Shown here in pieces: positions 8,242 to 21,719 of a stretch of 64,000 bases of DNA. The DNA comes from Ureibacillus endophyticus. Its GTDB lineage: Bacteria; Bacillota; Bacilli; Bacillales_A; Planococcaceae. The stretch spans positions 1 to 64,000 of the forward strand of contig NZ_RBZN01000015.1 of NCBI RefSeq assembly GCF_003628435.1, written 5' to 3'. The stretch's first letter is position 1. Every line of letters begins with the position of its first letter. Below the pieces are notes generated by a model. The model ran no database searches and was not told the origin of the DNA. It worked only from the letters and a program-made list of their open reading frames with translations. The position numbers and the translations under genes are program-made.

Positions 8242-8253
8242 GATACGAAGGAC

Positions 8254-8463
8254 GTTGATTTCCATTCCGTGTGGACGCTTTCCGCGGGCATGGCCTCAAC
8301 TAATTTTTGCCGACTTTGGCCGGCAAAAATGGATTTTCGGCTCAGTGCTCCTGTCGCTTACGCTTTCGTCGCAAATAAATTTGCTATTCCCGCAGGAAGC
8401 TGTGCTCTGTAGCGAAAGGCGAATGCCCCCAGCTACACTCTGCCACACTACATTCCAATCAAC
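8254..8463. repeat. Bacillales-type extragenic repeat with hairpins
   Basis: About 210 bp, clearly more GC-rich than its surroundings. It starts GTTGATTTCCATTCC and ends CATTCCAATCAAC, imperfect terminal inverted repeats, and contains CGCTTTCCGCGGGC and TTCCCGCAGGAAG. Internal stem TTTTTGCCG (8304-8312) with CGGCAAAAA (8321-8329). This pattern is a common non-coding interspersed repeat of Bacillus-like genomes. There is no plausible coding frame. It fills most of the 385-base gap between the DUF3055 gene and yutD. Confidence 0.6.
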
Positions 8464-8544
8464 TTTTTTCTGAAAAGTAGATTTTCAACACTAATAATTT
8501 ACTATATCTTTTGAAAACCACTTTTGTCCCAAGCTCATTTTACT

Positions 8545-8883
8545 TTAATTCTGCTCTACTTCTATTGTACTTTCCTCAACACTTGCTGTCGCTTCCACTT
8601 GTTTTGGAGCCTTCCCGATTTTCTTAACGATAAAATAAGCACAGCCAAAATTACAGTATTCAAACAAATAGTCTTCAAAAGTACTTATTTTCGTATCAAA
8701 CGTTGCTTTTTGATTTCTATCGTCGAAAAACCCTTTTAAACGGAGCTGACCATAACCCCAATCCCCAACGATATAGTCATATTTCGTTAAAATATCGGAG
8801 AATCGTGCGATAAATGCTTCCTCTTGAAAACCATCTCGGACGTTTTCAACAATTTCGTATGCATACCCCTCCGCAATTATCAT
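8545..8883 (-). CDS. yutD: YutD family protein (DUF1027)
   Basis: A 112-residue protein with the invariant segment ILTKYDYIVGDWGYGQLRLK of the YutD family and a C-terminal CNFGCAYFIVKK. Function unknown. GGGGGA precedes the ATG. It lies directly downstream of lipA on the same strand, as in B. subtilis, with a gap of about 36 nt, so an operon is likely. Confidence 0.9.
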   Translation of the reverse strand: MIIAEGYAYEIVENVRDGFQEEAFIARFSDILTKYDYIVGDWGYGQLRLKGFFDDRNQKATFDTKISTFEDYLFEYCNFGCAYFIVKKIGKAPKQVEATASVEESTIEVEQN

Positions 8884-8919
8884 GGAAAAATTCCCCCAAT
8901 CTACATCAAACCTATTCCA

Positions 8920-9843
8920 TTATTTCATCTCTGCTTCAAGCTGTCTTGTTTTTGTTGCTTCATTTACTTGTTCATCCGCATGATAACTACTACGTACAAG
9001 TGGGCCAGCTTCACAATGTTTAAACCCTTTACTCATTGCAATCTTACGTAGTTTGCCAAATTCTAAAGGAGAGTAATATTTTTTTACTGGTAAATGTTTC
9101 TTTGTTGGCTGTAAATATTGGCCTATTGTCATAATATCTACGTTGTTTGCACGCAAATCGTCCATTACTTCTAAGATTTCATCCCATTCCTCACCTAATC
9201 CAATCATTAATGAAGATTTTGTAGGGATTTCTGGTTGCATTTCTTTTGCACGTCTTAAAAATTCTAATGAACGGTCATATTTTGCTCGAGCTCGAACTCT
9301 TGGTGTTAAGCGACGAACCGTTTCGATATTATGGTTTAAAATATCTGGTTTTGCATCCATTAACATTTTTAAATTTTCCTCTACTCCACCTAAATCCGAT
9401 GGTAGTACTTCAATAGATGTTTGAGGAGATCGACGACGAATCGCTTTAACCGTTTCTGCTAATACTCCAGCTCCACCGTCTTTTAAATCATCACGTGCTA
9501 CCATTGTAATAACAACGTGTTTTAAATTCATGATCTCAACAGATTCTGCTACTCGTTCTGGTTCAGCTAAATCTAATTCATTTGGCAAGCCTGTTTTTAC
9601 TGCACAAAAACGACATGCGCGTGTACAAACTGCACCAAGAATCATCATTGTAGCAGTTCTTCTTTCGCCCCAACATTCATGAATATTTGGACATCTTGCT
9701 TCCTCACATACTGTATGCAAGTTTTTTTCACGCATTAATTTTTTTAAACCTTTATATTCATCGTTTGTATTTAATTTTATTTTTAACCATTCGGGTTTTC
9801 GTAAGATTTCTTTTTCATTTGTAGGTTTACTAGTCATACTCAT
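8920..9843 (-). CDS. lipA: Lipoyl synthase
   Basis: A 307-residue radical SAM enzyme that inserts two sulfurs into octanoyl groups on carrier proteins such as GcvH. Both clusters are visible: auxiliary [4Fe-4S] C46-x4-C51-x5-C57 and the radical SAM triad C73-x3-C77-x2-C80, plus the C-terminal RSSYHADEQ segment whose serine binds the auxiliary cluster. Length is normal. Two in-frame ATGs (9843, 9837) exist; the first is listed. It is followed by yutD. GcvH, a target, is encoded near 51.5 kb. Confidence 0.95.
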   Translation of the reverse strand: MSMTSKPTNEKEILRKPEWLKIKLNTNDEYKGLKKLMREKNLHTVCEEARCPNIHECWGERRTATMMILGAVCTRACRFCAVKTGLPNELDLAEPERVAESVEIMNLKHVVITMVARDDLKDGGAGVLAETVKAIRRRSPQTSIEVLPSDLGGVEENLKMLMDAKPDILNHNIETVRRLTPRVRARAKYDRSLEFLRRAKEMQPEIPTKSSLMIGLGEEWDEILEVMDDLRANNVDIMTIGQYLQPTKKHLPVKKYYSPLEFGKLRKIAMSKGFKHCEAGPLVRSSYHADEQVNEATKTRQLEAEMK

Positions 9844-9973
9844 TCAGCCCCAATCATTTATTCGAAAAACTCGTGATTAATATTTTCATAAGTAGTACAA
9901 AAATATAACTTTACTGATGTCAATGTAACATATTCCTACAAATGAAAACAACTAACTTTCTTTATTTGATTAC

Positions 9974-10753
9974 TTATTCTAGTGGAACTGGTACCTCTAT
10001 CGATGGCTGGGCTCCATCTCCACCGTTTGTATAAATATGCGGTACTTGACCTCGAACTAATCCGATTGCTACAGGAATCGTTTGTTCAACAGACGATTGC
10101 TTACTAGCAAAAGGAATTATTATTTGGACATTCACTTTAATATGGATATTTACTTCTACTAATGCATTATTAATTCCAAACTCTTTAAAGGATGTTGCTA
10201 CATCACTTGCTACATTTCCAATAATATGAAAACGTATGGGCACTCTAGGACCTAAATTACCCAATAAAGGTAAATTCAAAGCTTGGGCAATGGGTACGAA
10301 AAATACAATCCCATCACCTTTTTGAATTTCACTTATATCATATTCTACATTTTCTAAATCTGGTAATTGCGTTAAATCCCCTTGTTCAGCAAGTTGTAAA
10401 TGCTCTTTCACAAGAGTAACAGTTTCTGCCCGAACTTTATTAATAATTTCCGTATTGAAACGGGTTGTAAGCATATAATCAGACTCAGACGGTAAATCTT
10501 CAATAATTTCATTGACGTCTAAAACAGTAGACGTTCTAGCATTAATTGCTTTACTTACTACGTGTGATGCAATTTTAAATGTCTGTACTTCTGCATATTG
10601 TAAATATGTCGGCATTAAACGGGCATTTAATGTATATAAAAATATAATGACCGCCACGACGAAACTAATGATAAAAAGTGCAAACCGGTTGGCCTTTCTT
10701 CGCCGTTTTGTGTAATAAAACTTCATCCTTCTTCTTGGTTGACGAGAAAACAA
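9974..10753 (-). CDS. yunB: Sporulation protein YunB
   Basis: A 259-residue protein with a basic N-terminus, one membrane helix (residues 25-45) and the YunB signature segments LLGNLGPRVPIRFHIIGNV and ITHIKVNVQIIIPFASK-like strands. In Bacillus it is a mother-cell sporulation gene needed for normal spores, so it marks the organism as a spore former. A TTG start at 10753 is likely, with GGGGGAG upstream. That ribosome site is inside an 11-bp hairpin arm, so translation may be hampered unless the hairpin is opened. Confidence 0.85.
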   Translation of the reverse strand: MFSRQPRRRMKFYYTKRRRKANRFALFIISFVVAVIIFLYTLNARLMPTYLQYAEVQTFKIASHVVSKAINARTSTVLDVNEIIEDLPSESDYMLTTRFNTEIINKVRAETVTLVKEHLQLAEQGDLTQLPDLENVEYDISEIQKGDGIVFFVPIAQALNLPLLGNLGPRVPIRFHIIGNVASDVATSFKEFGINNALVEVNIHIKVNVQIIIPFASKQSSVEQTIPVAIGLVRGQVPHIYTNGGDGAQPSIEVPVPLE

Positions 10754-10756
10754 AAC

Positions 10757-10792
10757 ATCTCCCCCTGCTCCACTTTATGAACAGGGGGAGAT
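10757..10792 (-). terminator. Terminator of HD-GYP gene that also covers the yunB ribosome site
   Basis: Perfect 11-bp stem: ATCTCCCCCTG (10757-10767) with CAGGGGGAGAT (10782-10792), 14-nt loop. Read on the minus strand it follows the HD-GYP stop and is followed by GTTTTGTTTTC, i.e. terminator-like. The downstream arm contains the yunB Shine-Dalgarno sequence. Confidence 0.75.
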
Positions 10793-10794
10793 TT

Positions 10795-11898
10795 CTATTC
10801 GATATTCACAATATAATCTGTCTCTACTTTTTCTATGAAAACATTAGTCTCTACAGCTAAACTAATTAAATACGTTGATTTTAATAACTTATTATTCTCT
10901 TCAAAAATCCGCACATGTGGTAATGCAGAGTTTTCAGAGTTTTGTTTTGCCACAACGCCTCGTCTACCATCAGACAGTAATACAATCGTACCATTTGGGT
11001 AATGAACAATACACCGTTTTAATGCTTCTACCACCCGCGAATCAAACAATGTTCCATTTGCTGAATCAATTATTTTAATCCCTTGGTGTGGTAACATTTT
11101 CTTTCGATATACTCGATTTGATGTGACTGCATCGAATACATCCGCAACAGCGATAATTTTAGCATATGGATGTATTTCATCATTTACTAGTCCTCTAGGG
11201 TATCCACTTCCGTCTAGTCGCTCATGATGCTGAAACGCGCAATGGGCAACGAGTAAAGATACTGTATGTAAATTTCGTAAAATATCAAAACCGAATCGTG
11301 CGTGCTTTTTCATTGTTTCATATTCTTCATCAGTTAGTTTACTAGGCTTTAATAAAATTTCAGTTGGGATAGCCATTTTGCCAACATCATGTAACAATGC
11401 GCCCATCCCGATTGTTTTTAAATCCCCATAAGTATAGCCTAGTTCCTTGGCAATCGCTAAAGAATATAGCGTTACTTGAAAAGAATGTTGATAAATATAT
11501 TCATCGTAAATAAGTGTATCTGTTAAGATTGTTAATAAGTCTTCATCTTTTGTTACACTATTTAATAAATCATCTACAAGGTTTCCAATAACTTTGGATT
11601 GCTGATCTAAAATTATTGATGCTGAATAACTATTGAGTCCTTTTACTTTATCGAATGATTCTGTAATTTGTTTTACAGCTTTCATTCTCTTTGCATGTGA
11701 GACAGTTTCCTCAATCTCTATTCCATTTGAAATTTCATCCTCAATGTATAAATATTGAATACCAAGTTGTTTTAGTCGTTCAATAATACTATCTGACACA
11801 ACGACATTTTTCTGTAATAGAGGATGCCCTGCTTCATTCCAAATTGTTCTACCAATAACCATACCTGTTGTAAGCACATTGATGGATATAAGACGCAT
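10795..11898 (-). CDS. HD-GYP domain protein, putative c-di-GMP phosphodiesterase
   Basis: A 367-residue soluble protein. The HD-GYP domain spans about residues 130-270 with H138, H170-D171 (LLHDVGK) and HHERLDGSGYP (224-234), so the metal-binding and GYP signatures are intact. The N-terminal 60 residues resemble the small N-terminal domain of Bacillus HD-GYP proteins, and the C-terminus has an SH3-like strand set. Such enzymes hydrolyse cyclic dinucleotides. It occupies the place where B. subtilis has yunC, between yunB and yunD. Confidence 0.88.
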   Translation of the reverse strand: MRLISINVLTTGMVIGRTIWNEAGHPLLQKNVVVSDSIIERLKQLGIQYLYIEDEISNGIEIEETVSHAKRMKAVKQITESFDKVKGLNSYSASIILDQQSKVIGNLVDDLLNSVTKDEDLLTILTDTLIYDEYIYQHSFQVTLYSLAIAKELGYTYGDLKTIGMGALLHDVGKMAIPTEILLKPSKLTDEEYETMKKHARFGFDILRNLHTVSLLVAHCAFQHHERLDGSGYPRGLVNDEIHPYAKIIAVADVFDAVTSNRVYRKKMLPHQGIKIIDSANGTLFDSRVVEALKRCIVHYPNGTIVLLSDGRRGVVAKQNSENSALPHVRIFEENNKLLKSTYLISLAVETNVFIEKVETDYIVNIE

Positions 11899-11984
11899 TG
11901 GCTTTTTCCCTCGTTTCTATCTCTATTAAGAGTAAAATTAAAGCAACGTTAAAATTTATTATTAATTTCATCAATTCATGACGA

Positions 11985-13346
11985 TTACATCTTATTTTTA
12001 ACAAATCCTACCAGTATATCCCGTAAAAACATTGGTAAATAGTAATGTTTTTTTGCATATTTAAAGTTCGGGAAAAAGTAACCAAATGTAAACATATCTA
12101 AAGTTGCAAGTTTATATTGCTGATTTAAATCGGCTATTTTACCATTTATCATCAATTCACGATTTTCATTCATTTTAAATTGATATGTGAGCATTTTTCC
12201 AAAAATTGTCCCTCTAAAGCCAAGCCCCTTTAACTCTAATAGTGGCCATTCCTCATTTTGTGCTTGTAAGTAGACTTCTTTTAGTTCATTTCCCGACAGC
12301 TCAATCACACACACATTAATTGGGTGAGGTAAAATTCTATGGATATCATAGTTCGTAATGGTCCCTTTTTTCAAATGGTCTAAAAAGATTCCCGCATTAA
12401 ACATTGTACAATCTGCTTGTGTAAAATCTAACATCGCCTCTGCAAAAAGCTTCGATAGTGCTGAATAGTGGAACCATTCTTTATTATAAAATTTCGTCGT
12501 TTCAAAAACAGGTGTTTTTAATAATTGCTTACCTTGCTCAGCAAGCTTCGTGATAAGGTCTCCTTCTCCATTGACTTCAGGAAGCATCGCATTTTCTATA
12601 GCAATTTCTTTTTTTTGAATCACTTTCCGAGTGGTATGATCAAATTGTAATGATAAATGCCCTGTATATAAACCAAATTTTCCACAACCTGTTAATAATA
12701 CATTATTAATGACTTTCCCTTGCTCGAATAAATGATGGGTATGCGCTCCAAAGATAACATCGATAGAAGGGCAAAGATTTGCTAATAGTTCATCTTCTGT
12801 GATGCCTAAATGGGACAAACAAAGGATTATATCTACTTCATCTTTTATTTCATTTACTACTTCAATAATTTTCTCTTTCGGATCAACCACATGCCAATTC
12901 AATGCTTTATAAAATGCTTCAAAAATAGCAGTTGCCCCAACAACCCCAATTTTTGTACCATACTTTGTTTGTAAAATCGTATATGGCTTTAACCATTTCG
13001 GTTGTTCTCCCTCAATTGGTTTTAAATTGGCCACGACTACATCAAAGTCAGCATCATTGTATAGGTTATATAAATCATCAAAAGACAAGGTAATCCCTTC
13101 ATTATTACCGATTGTTACCACATCATATTGTGCTTCATTTAATAATTTTACATTGCCTTTTCCAACTGTAGCTTCTGTATAAATATTTGATCGATCTAGG
13201 TGATCACCAATATCAAAAAGGAAACTTGGTTCACCTAATTTTGCATACTGTACCCGTTGTTCTTTAATAAAGTGTTGCATACGAACCCAGTACTCAAAAT
13301 GGCTATGTATATCATTTGTATGAAAAATATGGATGTTCTCAAGCAT
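11985..13346 (-). CDS. yunD: YunD, 5'-nucleotidase-type metallophosphoesterase
   Basis: A 453-residue two-domain enzyme: N-terminal calcineurin-like domain with HTNDIHSHFE, DIGDHLDRS, GNNEG and GAHTHH metal motifs, and a C-terminal 5'-nucleotidase substrate domain. It lacks a signal peptide, so it acts in the cytosol. The ATG at 13346 fits the YunD family start; an in-frame GTG at 13364 overlaps the yunE stop. It is the last gene of the yunF-yunE-yunD operon. Expected activity is release of phosphate from nucleotides or cyclic nucleotides. Confidence 0.88.
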   Translation of the reverse strand: MLENIHIFHTNDIHSHFEYWVRMQHFIKEQRVQYAKLGEPSFLFDIGDHLDRSNIYTEATVGKGNVKLLNEAQYDVVTIGNNEGITLSFDDLYNLYNDADFDVVVANLKPIEGEQPKWLKPYTILQTKYGTKIGVVGATAIFEAFYKALNWHVVDPKEKIIEVVNEIKDEVDIILCLSHLGITEDELLANLCPSIDVIFGAHTHHLFEQGKVINNVLLTGCGKFGLYTGHLSLQFDHTTRKVIQKKEIAIENAMLPEVNGEGDLITKLAEQGKQLLKTPVFETTKFYNKEWFHYSALSKLFAEAMLDFTQADCTMFNAGIFLDHLKKGTITNYDIHRILPHPINVCVIELSGNELKEVYLQAQNEEWPLLELKGLGFRGTIFGKMLTYQFKMNENRELMINGKIADLNQQYKLATLDMFTFGYFFPNFKYAKKHYYLPMFLRDILVGFVKNKM

Positions 13347-13360
13347 TTTCACACCATCTC

Positions 13361-14188
13361 TCACTTATTAAATAATCCTTCTAAAATAGATCTTACACCC
13401 ATTAAAAACATAACAACTTGTAATAAAATAACAACTGTTTTTGAATTCAATCGTTTATTTAATGCAGCACCTAATTTTGCACCCACATAAGCACCAATGA
13501 TCACTGGTATTGTATAACCCCATGGTACATTCCCTAAATAGATATGACTTGCAGAGTTAACGAGGGATGTTAAAAATACTAGGAACATCGATGTTGCCAC
13601 CGCTACGTGAGGTGGGAATAAAAATAATAATACCATTGCTGGAACTATTAATGATCCTCCCCCAATGCCAAATACCCCTGAAATTATCCCAACAAAGAAG
13701 GTGAAGATAATTCCAAACCAAATTGGATAACCATATTCATGCTCAATACCATTTTTATCGATAAAATGTCTTTTCATCCCATGATTCACAAACCAATGAA
13801 TCGGTTTTAATCGATCTCGTACAAGTAATAACGTTGATAAAACAATTAATAAAATACCAAAGTATAAATTAAAAGAAGGTAAATCCAAGTTTTTATTTAA
13901 ATATGCACCTAACATTGCTCCTGGGATACTACCTATAAAAAAGATAAATCCACTTTTAAAATCAATTTGTTTAGTTTTTACATAAGAAAGCGTTGATGCT
14001 AATCCTGTAAAAATCATCATCACCACAGATAATCCCACAACTCTTTGAGGTGTAATATCCGGAAATAATCCTATTTCTAAACCAAAAAATAATGTTGCTG
14101 GTATTAATATTACGCCGCCTCCAAGGCCAACCAAAGCCCCAACGATCCCTGAACATAATGCAATAATTGCTAATAATAGTAGTTCCAT
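13361..14188 (-). CDS. yunE: TSUP-family (TauE/SafE) membrane transporter
   Basis: A 275-residue protein with eight or nine membrane helices and the duplicated glycine-rich motif of the TSUP family (GALVGLGGGVILIPA near residue 16; GIISGVFGIGGGSLIVPAM near residue 167). Family members export sulfite or organosulfonates or related anions. Its start overlaps the yunF stop (TAATG), and its stop adjoins yunD. Confidence 0.88.
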   Translation of the reverse strand: MELLLLAIIALCSGIVGALVGLGGGVILIPATLFFGLEIGLFPDITPQRVVGLSVVMMIFTGLASTLSYVKTKQIDFKSGFIFFIGSIPGAMLGAYLNKNLDLPSFNLYFGILLIVLSTLLLVRDRLKPIHWFVNHGMKRHFIDKNGIEHEYGYPIWFGIIFTFFVGIISGVFGIGGGSLIVPAMVLLFLFPPHVAVATSMFLVFLTSLVNSASHIYLGNVPWGYTIPVIIGAYVGAKLGAALNKRLNSKTVVILLQVVMFLMGVRSILEGLFNK

Positions 14189-15045
14189 TAAAATTCCCCT
14201 TCAAAAAAATCTAATTGCTTTGGAGAAAGGCCTTCAAAATCTAAATCCAAAATTTCTTGTAATCGTTTAGCGTTTTTGGCTGCGTGATGTCCTGAGTTGT
14301 TATTAAAAAGAACATACACTTCCTCACACTGTGTTTCCAATTCTTTAATATTTGCAGCTAATTCATAAAGTTCTTCATTGTTATAATCGTATAAAAAACG
14401 AACTTCTCTCCAATTTTCAGTCGATCCTGAATTTCTCCATCCAAATACATTTCTACCATGAATTCGTACAAGCGTCTTATTGGAGGTAGCAACAGGAACA
14501 AAAGGAATTGACCCAACACCTGCTTGTGGTTCATCACATACAGAATGAATAAAACCAAGTTCTTCTAAAAAAATCAAGGTTGCTTGTCTTCTATCCTTGC
14601 TATACCATGTCTGATTTCGAAACTCGATCGCAATGGGAAAATCATGTAATTGTTGTTTAATATATCGCAAATATTGAACATTTTTCACTGAACATTCAAA
14701 CCAAGGTGGAAACTGAACTAAGACCATGGCTAACTTGTTTGCCTTCTGAAACGTTTGTGCACATTGTCGAAATGCTTCGAACATATCATTTCGTGTCTCA
14801 TATGGATTCTCATCGCGTAAATGTCCTGTCATTCCTTGATAAGCCTTTACAATAAATTGAAATGTACTCGGTGTTTCATTTATCCATTTTTCTATACTTT
14901 TAACAGAAGGTATCGCATAAAAGGACGTATCCACCTCAACTATCGGAAAATGACCACTATAATCAAATAATCGATCCTGTTTGGCGGCATTTGGACGATA
15001 AATCAAAGGATGATCTCCCCATCCGGTAAGTCCAATTTTTATCAT
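14188..15045 (-). CDS. yunF: DUF72 family TIM-barrel protein YunF
   Basis: A 285-residue DUF72 protein with GLTGWGDHP at the N-terminus, EVDTSFYAIPS, IEFRNQTWY and VLFNNNSGHHAAKNA, the family's conserved patches. The family is an (alpha/beta) barrel distantly related to UV-damage endonucleases; no activity is established. AGGTGA precedes the ATG. First gene of the yunFED operon. Confidence 0.88.
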   Translation of the reverse strand: MIKIGLTGWGDHPLIYRPNAAKQDRLFDYSGHFPIVEVDTSFYAIPSVKSIEKWINETPSTFQFIVKAYQGMTGHLRDENPYETRNDMFEAFRQCAQTFQKANKLAMVLVQFPPWFECSVKNVQYLRYIKQQLHDFPIAIEFRNQTWYSKDRRQATLIFLEELGFIHSVCDEPQAGVGSIPFVPVATSNKTLVRIHGRNVFGWRNSGSTENWREVRFLYDYNNEELYELAANIKELETQCEEVYVLFNNNSGHHAAKNAKRLQEILDLDFEGLSPKQLDFFEGEF

Positions 15046-15116
15046 ATTATTTCACCTATTTTACAATATTTCATTATTCTTCATCTTCATTTATTAATAG
15101 TATAAACGAAAAAATT

Positions 15117-15157
15117 AAAAAGTTCGTTTATGCATGTAACATAAATCGAACTTTTTT
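15117..15157. terminator. Orphan bidirectional hairpin between divergent genes
   Basis: AAAAAGTTCGTTTATG (15117-15132) pairs imperfectly with CATAAATCGAACTTTTTT (15140-15157), with T tracts on both strands. Neither neighbour ends here: yunF and the 15352 gene both start away from it. It may insulate the divergent units or end a small RNA. The remaining 190 bases up to 15351 hold only the candidate promoter region of the next gene. Confidence 0.5.
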
Positions 15158-15351
15158 ATTATTTTCATAACATCAATGAAATTTATTCAATTTAATTTTT
15201 GAAAAATGAACTGAATGTAGGGCATTTTTTTTATTTTTGAATACATTACAAGTGAGCGCGTTTGCTATCGATTACACATTTTTCCATTTGGTATTTTCTT
15301 GTTTAATCAATTAGCCATACGAGTTCAATAATGTTCAAAGGGTGATATTGT

Positions 15352-15654
15352 TTGTCTCAACCGAATGTACCGAATATTACACCGCAAATTTCCATTAATC
15401 GAGACGATGCGATTAATTTATTACTTGCATCCATTGCCATGGAGGAAATCGGGCTGGCTCATATTATTAATGCCGAAGGGGAAAAAATTCAATACGCGAT
15501 TGGAACAATTCCAGGACTATCACCGGAAGCGACACTGGATCAAATTTTAGATGTCAATGACAGTGTTCAGGATATGCTTGCGATGGTCATCAAAAAAGAA
15601 CTACTTTTAGACAATAAATTAAAACAGGTTATTGATTTAATTACAGGCTCTTAA
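15352..15654 (+). CDS. Stand-alone collagen-head-domain protein
   Basis: A 100-residue protein nearly identical in plan to the first 98 residues of the big collagen-like protein downstream: [10 protein letters not shown], then [34 protein letters not shown], then [13 protein letters not shown]. It has no signal peptide, no collagen repeat and no C-terminal domain. TTG start with AAAGGGTG upstream. It may cap, anchor or nucleate assembly of the collagen-like protein at the spore surface; that is inference from the shared domain. Two more relatives start at 16206 and 20667. Confidence 0.75.
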   Translation: MSQPNVPNITPQISINRDDAINLLLASIAMEEIGLAHIINAEGEKIQYAIGTIPGLSPEATLDQILDVNDSVQDMLAMVIKKELLLDNKLKQVIDLITGS

Positions 15655-20267
<4,613 letters not shown>

Positions 20268-20305
20268 TCCTAAATTGACCTGTTTGCACTAACCTTCACT
20301 TCCAA

Positions 20306-20354
20306 GCGTGTAGATAAAGTTGCATTTATACTTTGTCTACACGCATTTTATTTT
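20306..20354 (+). terminator. Terminator of collagen-like gene
   Basis: GCGTGTAGATAAAG (20306-20319) pairs with CTTTGTCTACACGC (20331-20344), followed by ATTTTATTTT. The next 300 bases up to 20666 hold only the promoter listed below. Confidence 0.75.
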
Positions 20355-20582
20355 CCTAAAAAATTAGTGCAATAAAATTTATTTAATTGGAGCTTACTTT
20401 CACTTATAGATCCTTTAGTGAAACAAAATCTTTTAAAAAGGGAAATCGCAGCAGTGTGCTCAGATTTCATAGAAAACTTTTGCATTACATAACACAAATT
20501 TGTTCAAGCAGCTCTAGTTTTCCGATAAAAAAGAGTTTTCAAAAACTGATTTTATATCCACTCCAATTTCAAATAACTAGGC

Positions 20583-20609
20583 ACCAATTACTCCATAACT
20601 CATATATTA
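20583..20609 (+). promoter_or_regulatory. Candidate sigma-K (late mother-cell) promoter
   Basis: CACC with AC at 20583-20584, a 16-nt spacer, and CATATATTA (20601-20609), which fits the sigma-K pattern AC-N16/17-CATANNNTA. The start site would be near 20616, about 50 nt before the gene at 20667. Confidence 0.45.
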
Positions 20610-20666
20610 TAAAGAACGTCTTAGTCATTTATCATGGCAAAGGCCAAAATGGATTGGAGGATCTAT

Positions 20667-21155
20667 ATGTCATTACCTACTATTCCTAACATAACTCCAA
20701 AAATCTCACTAACCCGTTGTGAAACGATCAATTTATTACTTGCATCGATCGCATTAGAGGAGATTGGTTTATCCCATATTTTGAATGCAGAAGGGGAAAA
20801 AATACAACATTTCTTAAAAAAGGACCCTTGTAACGTTGAAGATTATATAAAGATAAATGCAAGCGTCAATAAGATGCTGCGATCAATTGTCAGTTCTCAA
20901 ACATTACTTCAATTTAAGTTAGAAGAAGTTATTTCGATTGATGATGAGGCTTGTCATGAAAAGAGCGATTCAAAAGATAAAGACAAATGCTCTCAAAAAT
21001 GCGAGAAAAAATGTGATAATCAAAAAAATAATAACTGTAAGGACACAAATGTAATCCCTTGTACTTGTTCGAAGTGTCAAAGTAAAGAGAAAGAGAAAGA
21101 CAAAGAAAAAGAGAAAGAGAAAGATAAAAATAAAGAAAAGAATAATAAGTGTTAG
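20667..21155 (+). CDS. Head-domain protein with Lys/Glu/Cys-rich tail
   Basis: 162 residues. The first 90 follow the collagen head domain ([31 protein letters not shown], then [11 protein letters not shown]), but the collagen part is replaced by a highly charged tail of Lys, Glu and Asp with about nine cysteines and a terminal KEKEKDKEKEKEKDKNKEK-type run ending in Cys. Such a tail suggests disulfide cross-linking or a cationic anchor in the spore coat. Start ATG with GGAGG 6 nt upstream; the upstream in-frame ATG at 20634 has no site. A sigma-K-like promoter precedes it. Confidence 0.8.
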   Translation: MSLPTIPNITPKISLTRCETINLLLASIALEEIGLSHILNAEGEKIQHFLKKDPCNVEDYIKINASVNKMLRSIVSSQTLLQFKLEEVISIDDEACHEKSDSKDKDKCSQKCEKKCDNQKNNNCKDTNVIPCTCSKCQSKEKEKDKEKEKEKDKNKEKNNKC

Positions 21156-21232
21156 AAGTAAGCGCCTGTACCGCTTTTGCAGATTAACATTGTATGAATC
21201 GTGAGGAAATGTTTAGGAGAGGAGTTGAATCA

Positions 21233-21697
21233 TTGCACACAAATCATAGTTTCGATGAAAAGAAAGTCATGAAAACGGTGGAAAATCATTACCATTTTAT
21301 ACAGTCATTTATCCAATTTATAACAAAATACTTTTTTGTCTATTCTTATGCAATTCCCTCAGAAAAAAAAAGAAATTTAACTGAAAAACAGATTATACAA
21401 TCTTTACTCTTAATTGAAAAACTGCATATGTATTTGTTTTATCGGCATTATCTCTATAATCAGGTAATATCTTTATCAGATGATATTTTTACTTACGATT
21501 CAATTGAAAGCAATAATACTTATTTATTAATAAAAAAGTTACAGCGCCTTATCCAGCAACATCATTTTGTCCATTTAGATAATCAACTGTTATGCAACAA
21601 TATTATCTCTCAGATTCTGAACTATTACCCTGCTTCCTCTGTTAAAATCATTATTTTGAAAAAACCTTCTCCTCCTTGGAAACCACCGAATTATTAA
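21233..21697 (+). CDS. Uncharacterised helical protein of the collagen island
   Basis: 154 residues with no family I recognise. It is rich in His, Phe, Tyr, Leu and Ile, mostly helical (HYHFIQSFIQFITKYFFVYSY; LLLIEKLHMYLFYRHYLYNQ), with a proline-tryptophan end, PPWKPPNY. No signal peptide. TTG at 21233 is chosen because AGGAGAGGAG lies 8 nt upstream; ATGs at 21194 and 21209 lack a proper site. It sits 77 nt after the Cys-rich head protein and 22 nt before a glycosyltransferase, so it is likely in one transcript and related to the filament or its glycosylation. Confidence 0.65.
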   Translation: MHTNHSFDEKKVMKTVENHYHFIQSFIQFITKYFFVYSYAIPSEKKRNLTEKQIIQSLLLIEKLHMYLFYRHYLYNQVISLSDDIFTYDSIESNNTYLLIKKLQRLIQQHHFVHLDNQLLCNNIISQILNYYPASSVKIIILKKPSPPWKPPNY

Positions 21698-21719
21698 TTT
21701 TAACGGATGGGATGATTGA

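Noticed and set aside
8225-8473. 82-codon frame inside the extragenic repeat
   Set aside because: The element is a non-coding repeat; the frame has no start signals.
20387-20689. 100-codon frame upstream of the Cys-tail head protein
   Set aside because: Overlaps the sigma-K-like promoter and the next gene, with no ribosome site and no recognisable composition.
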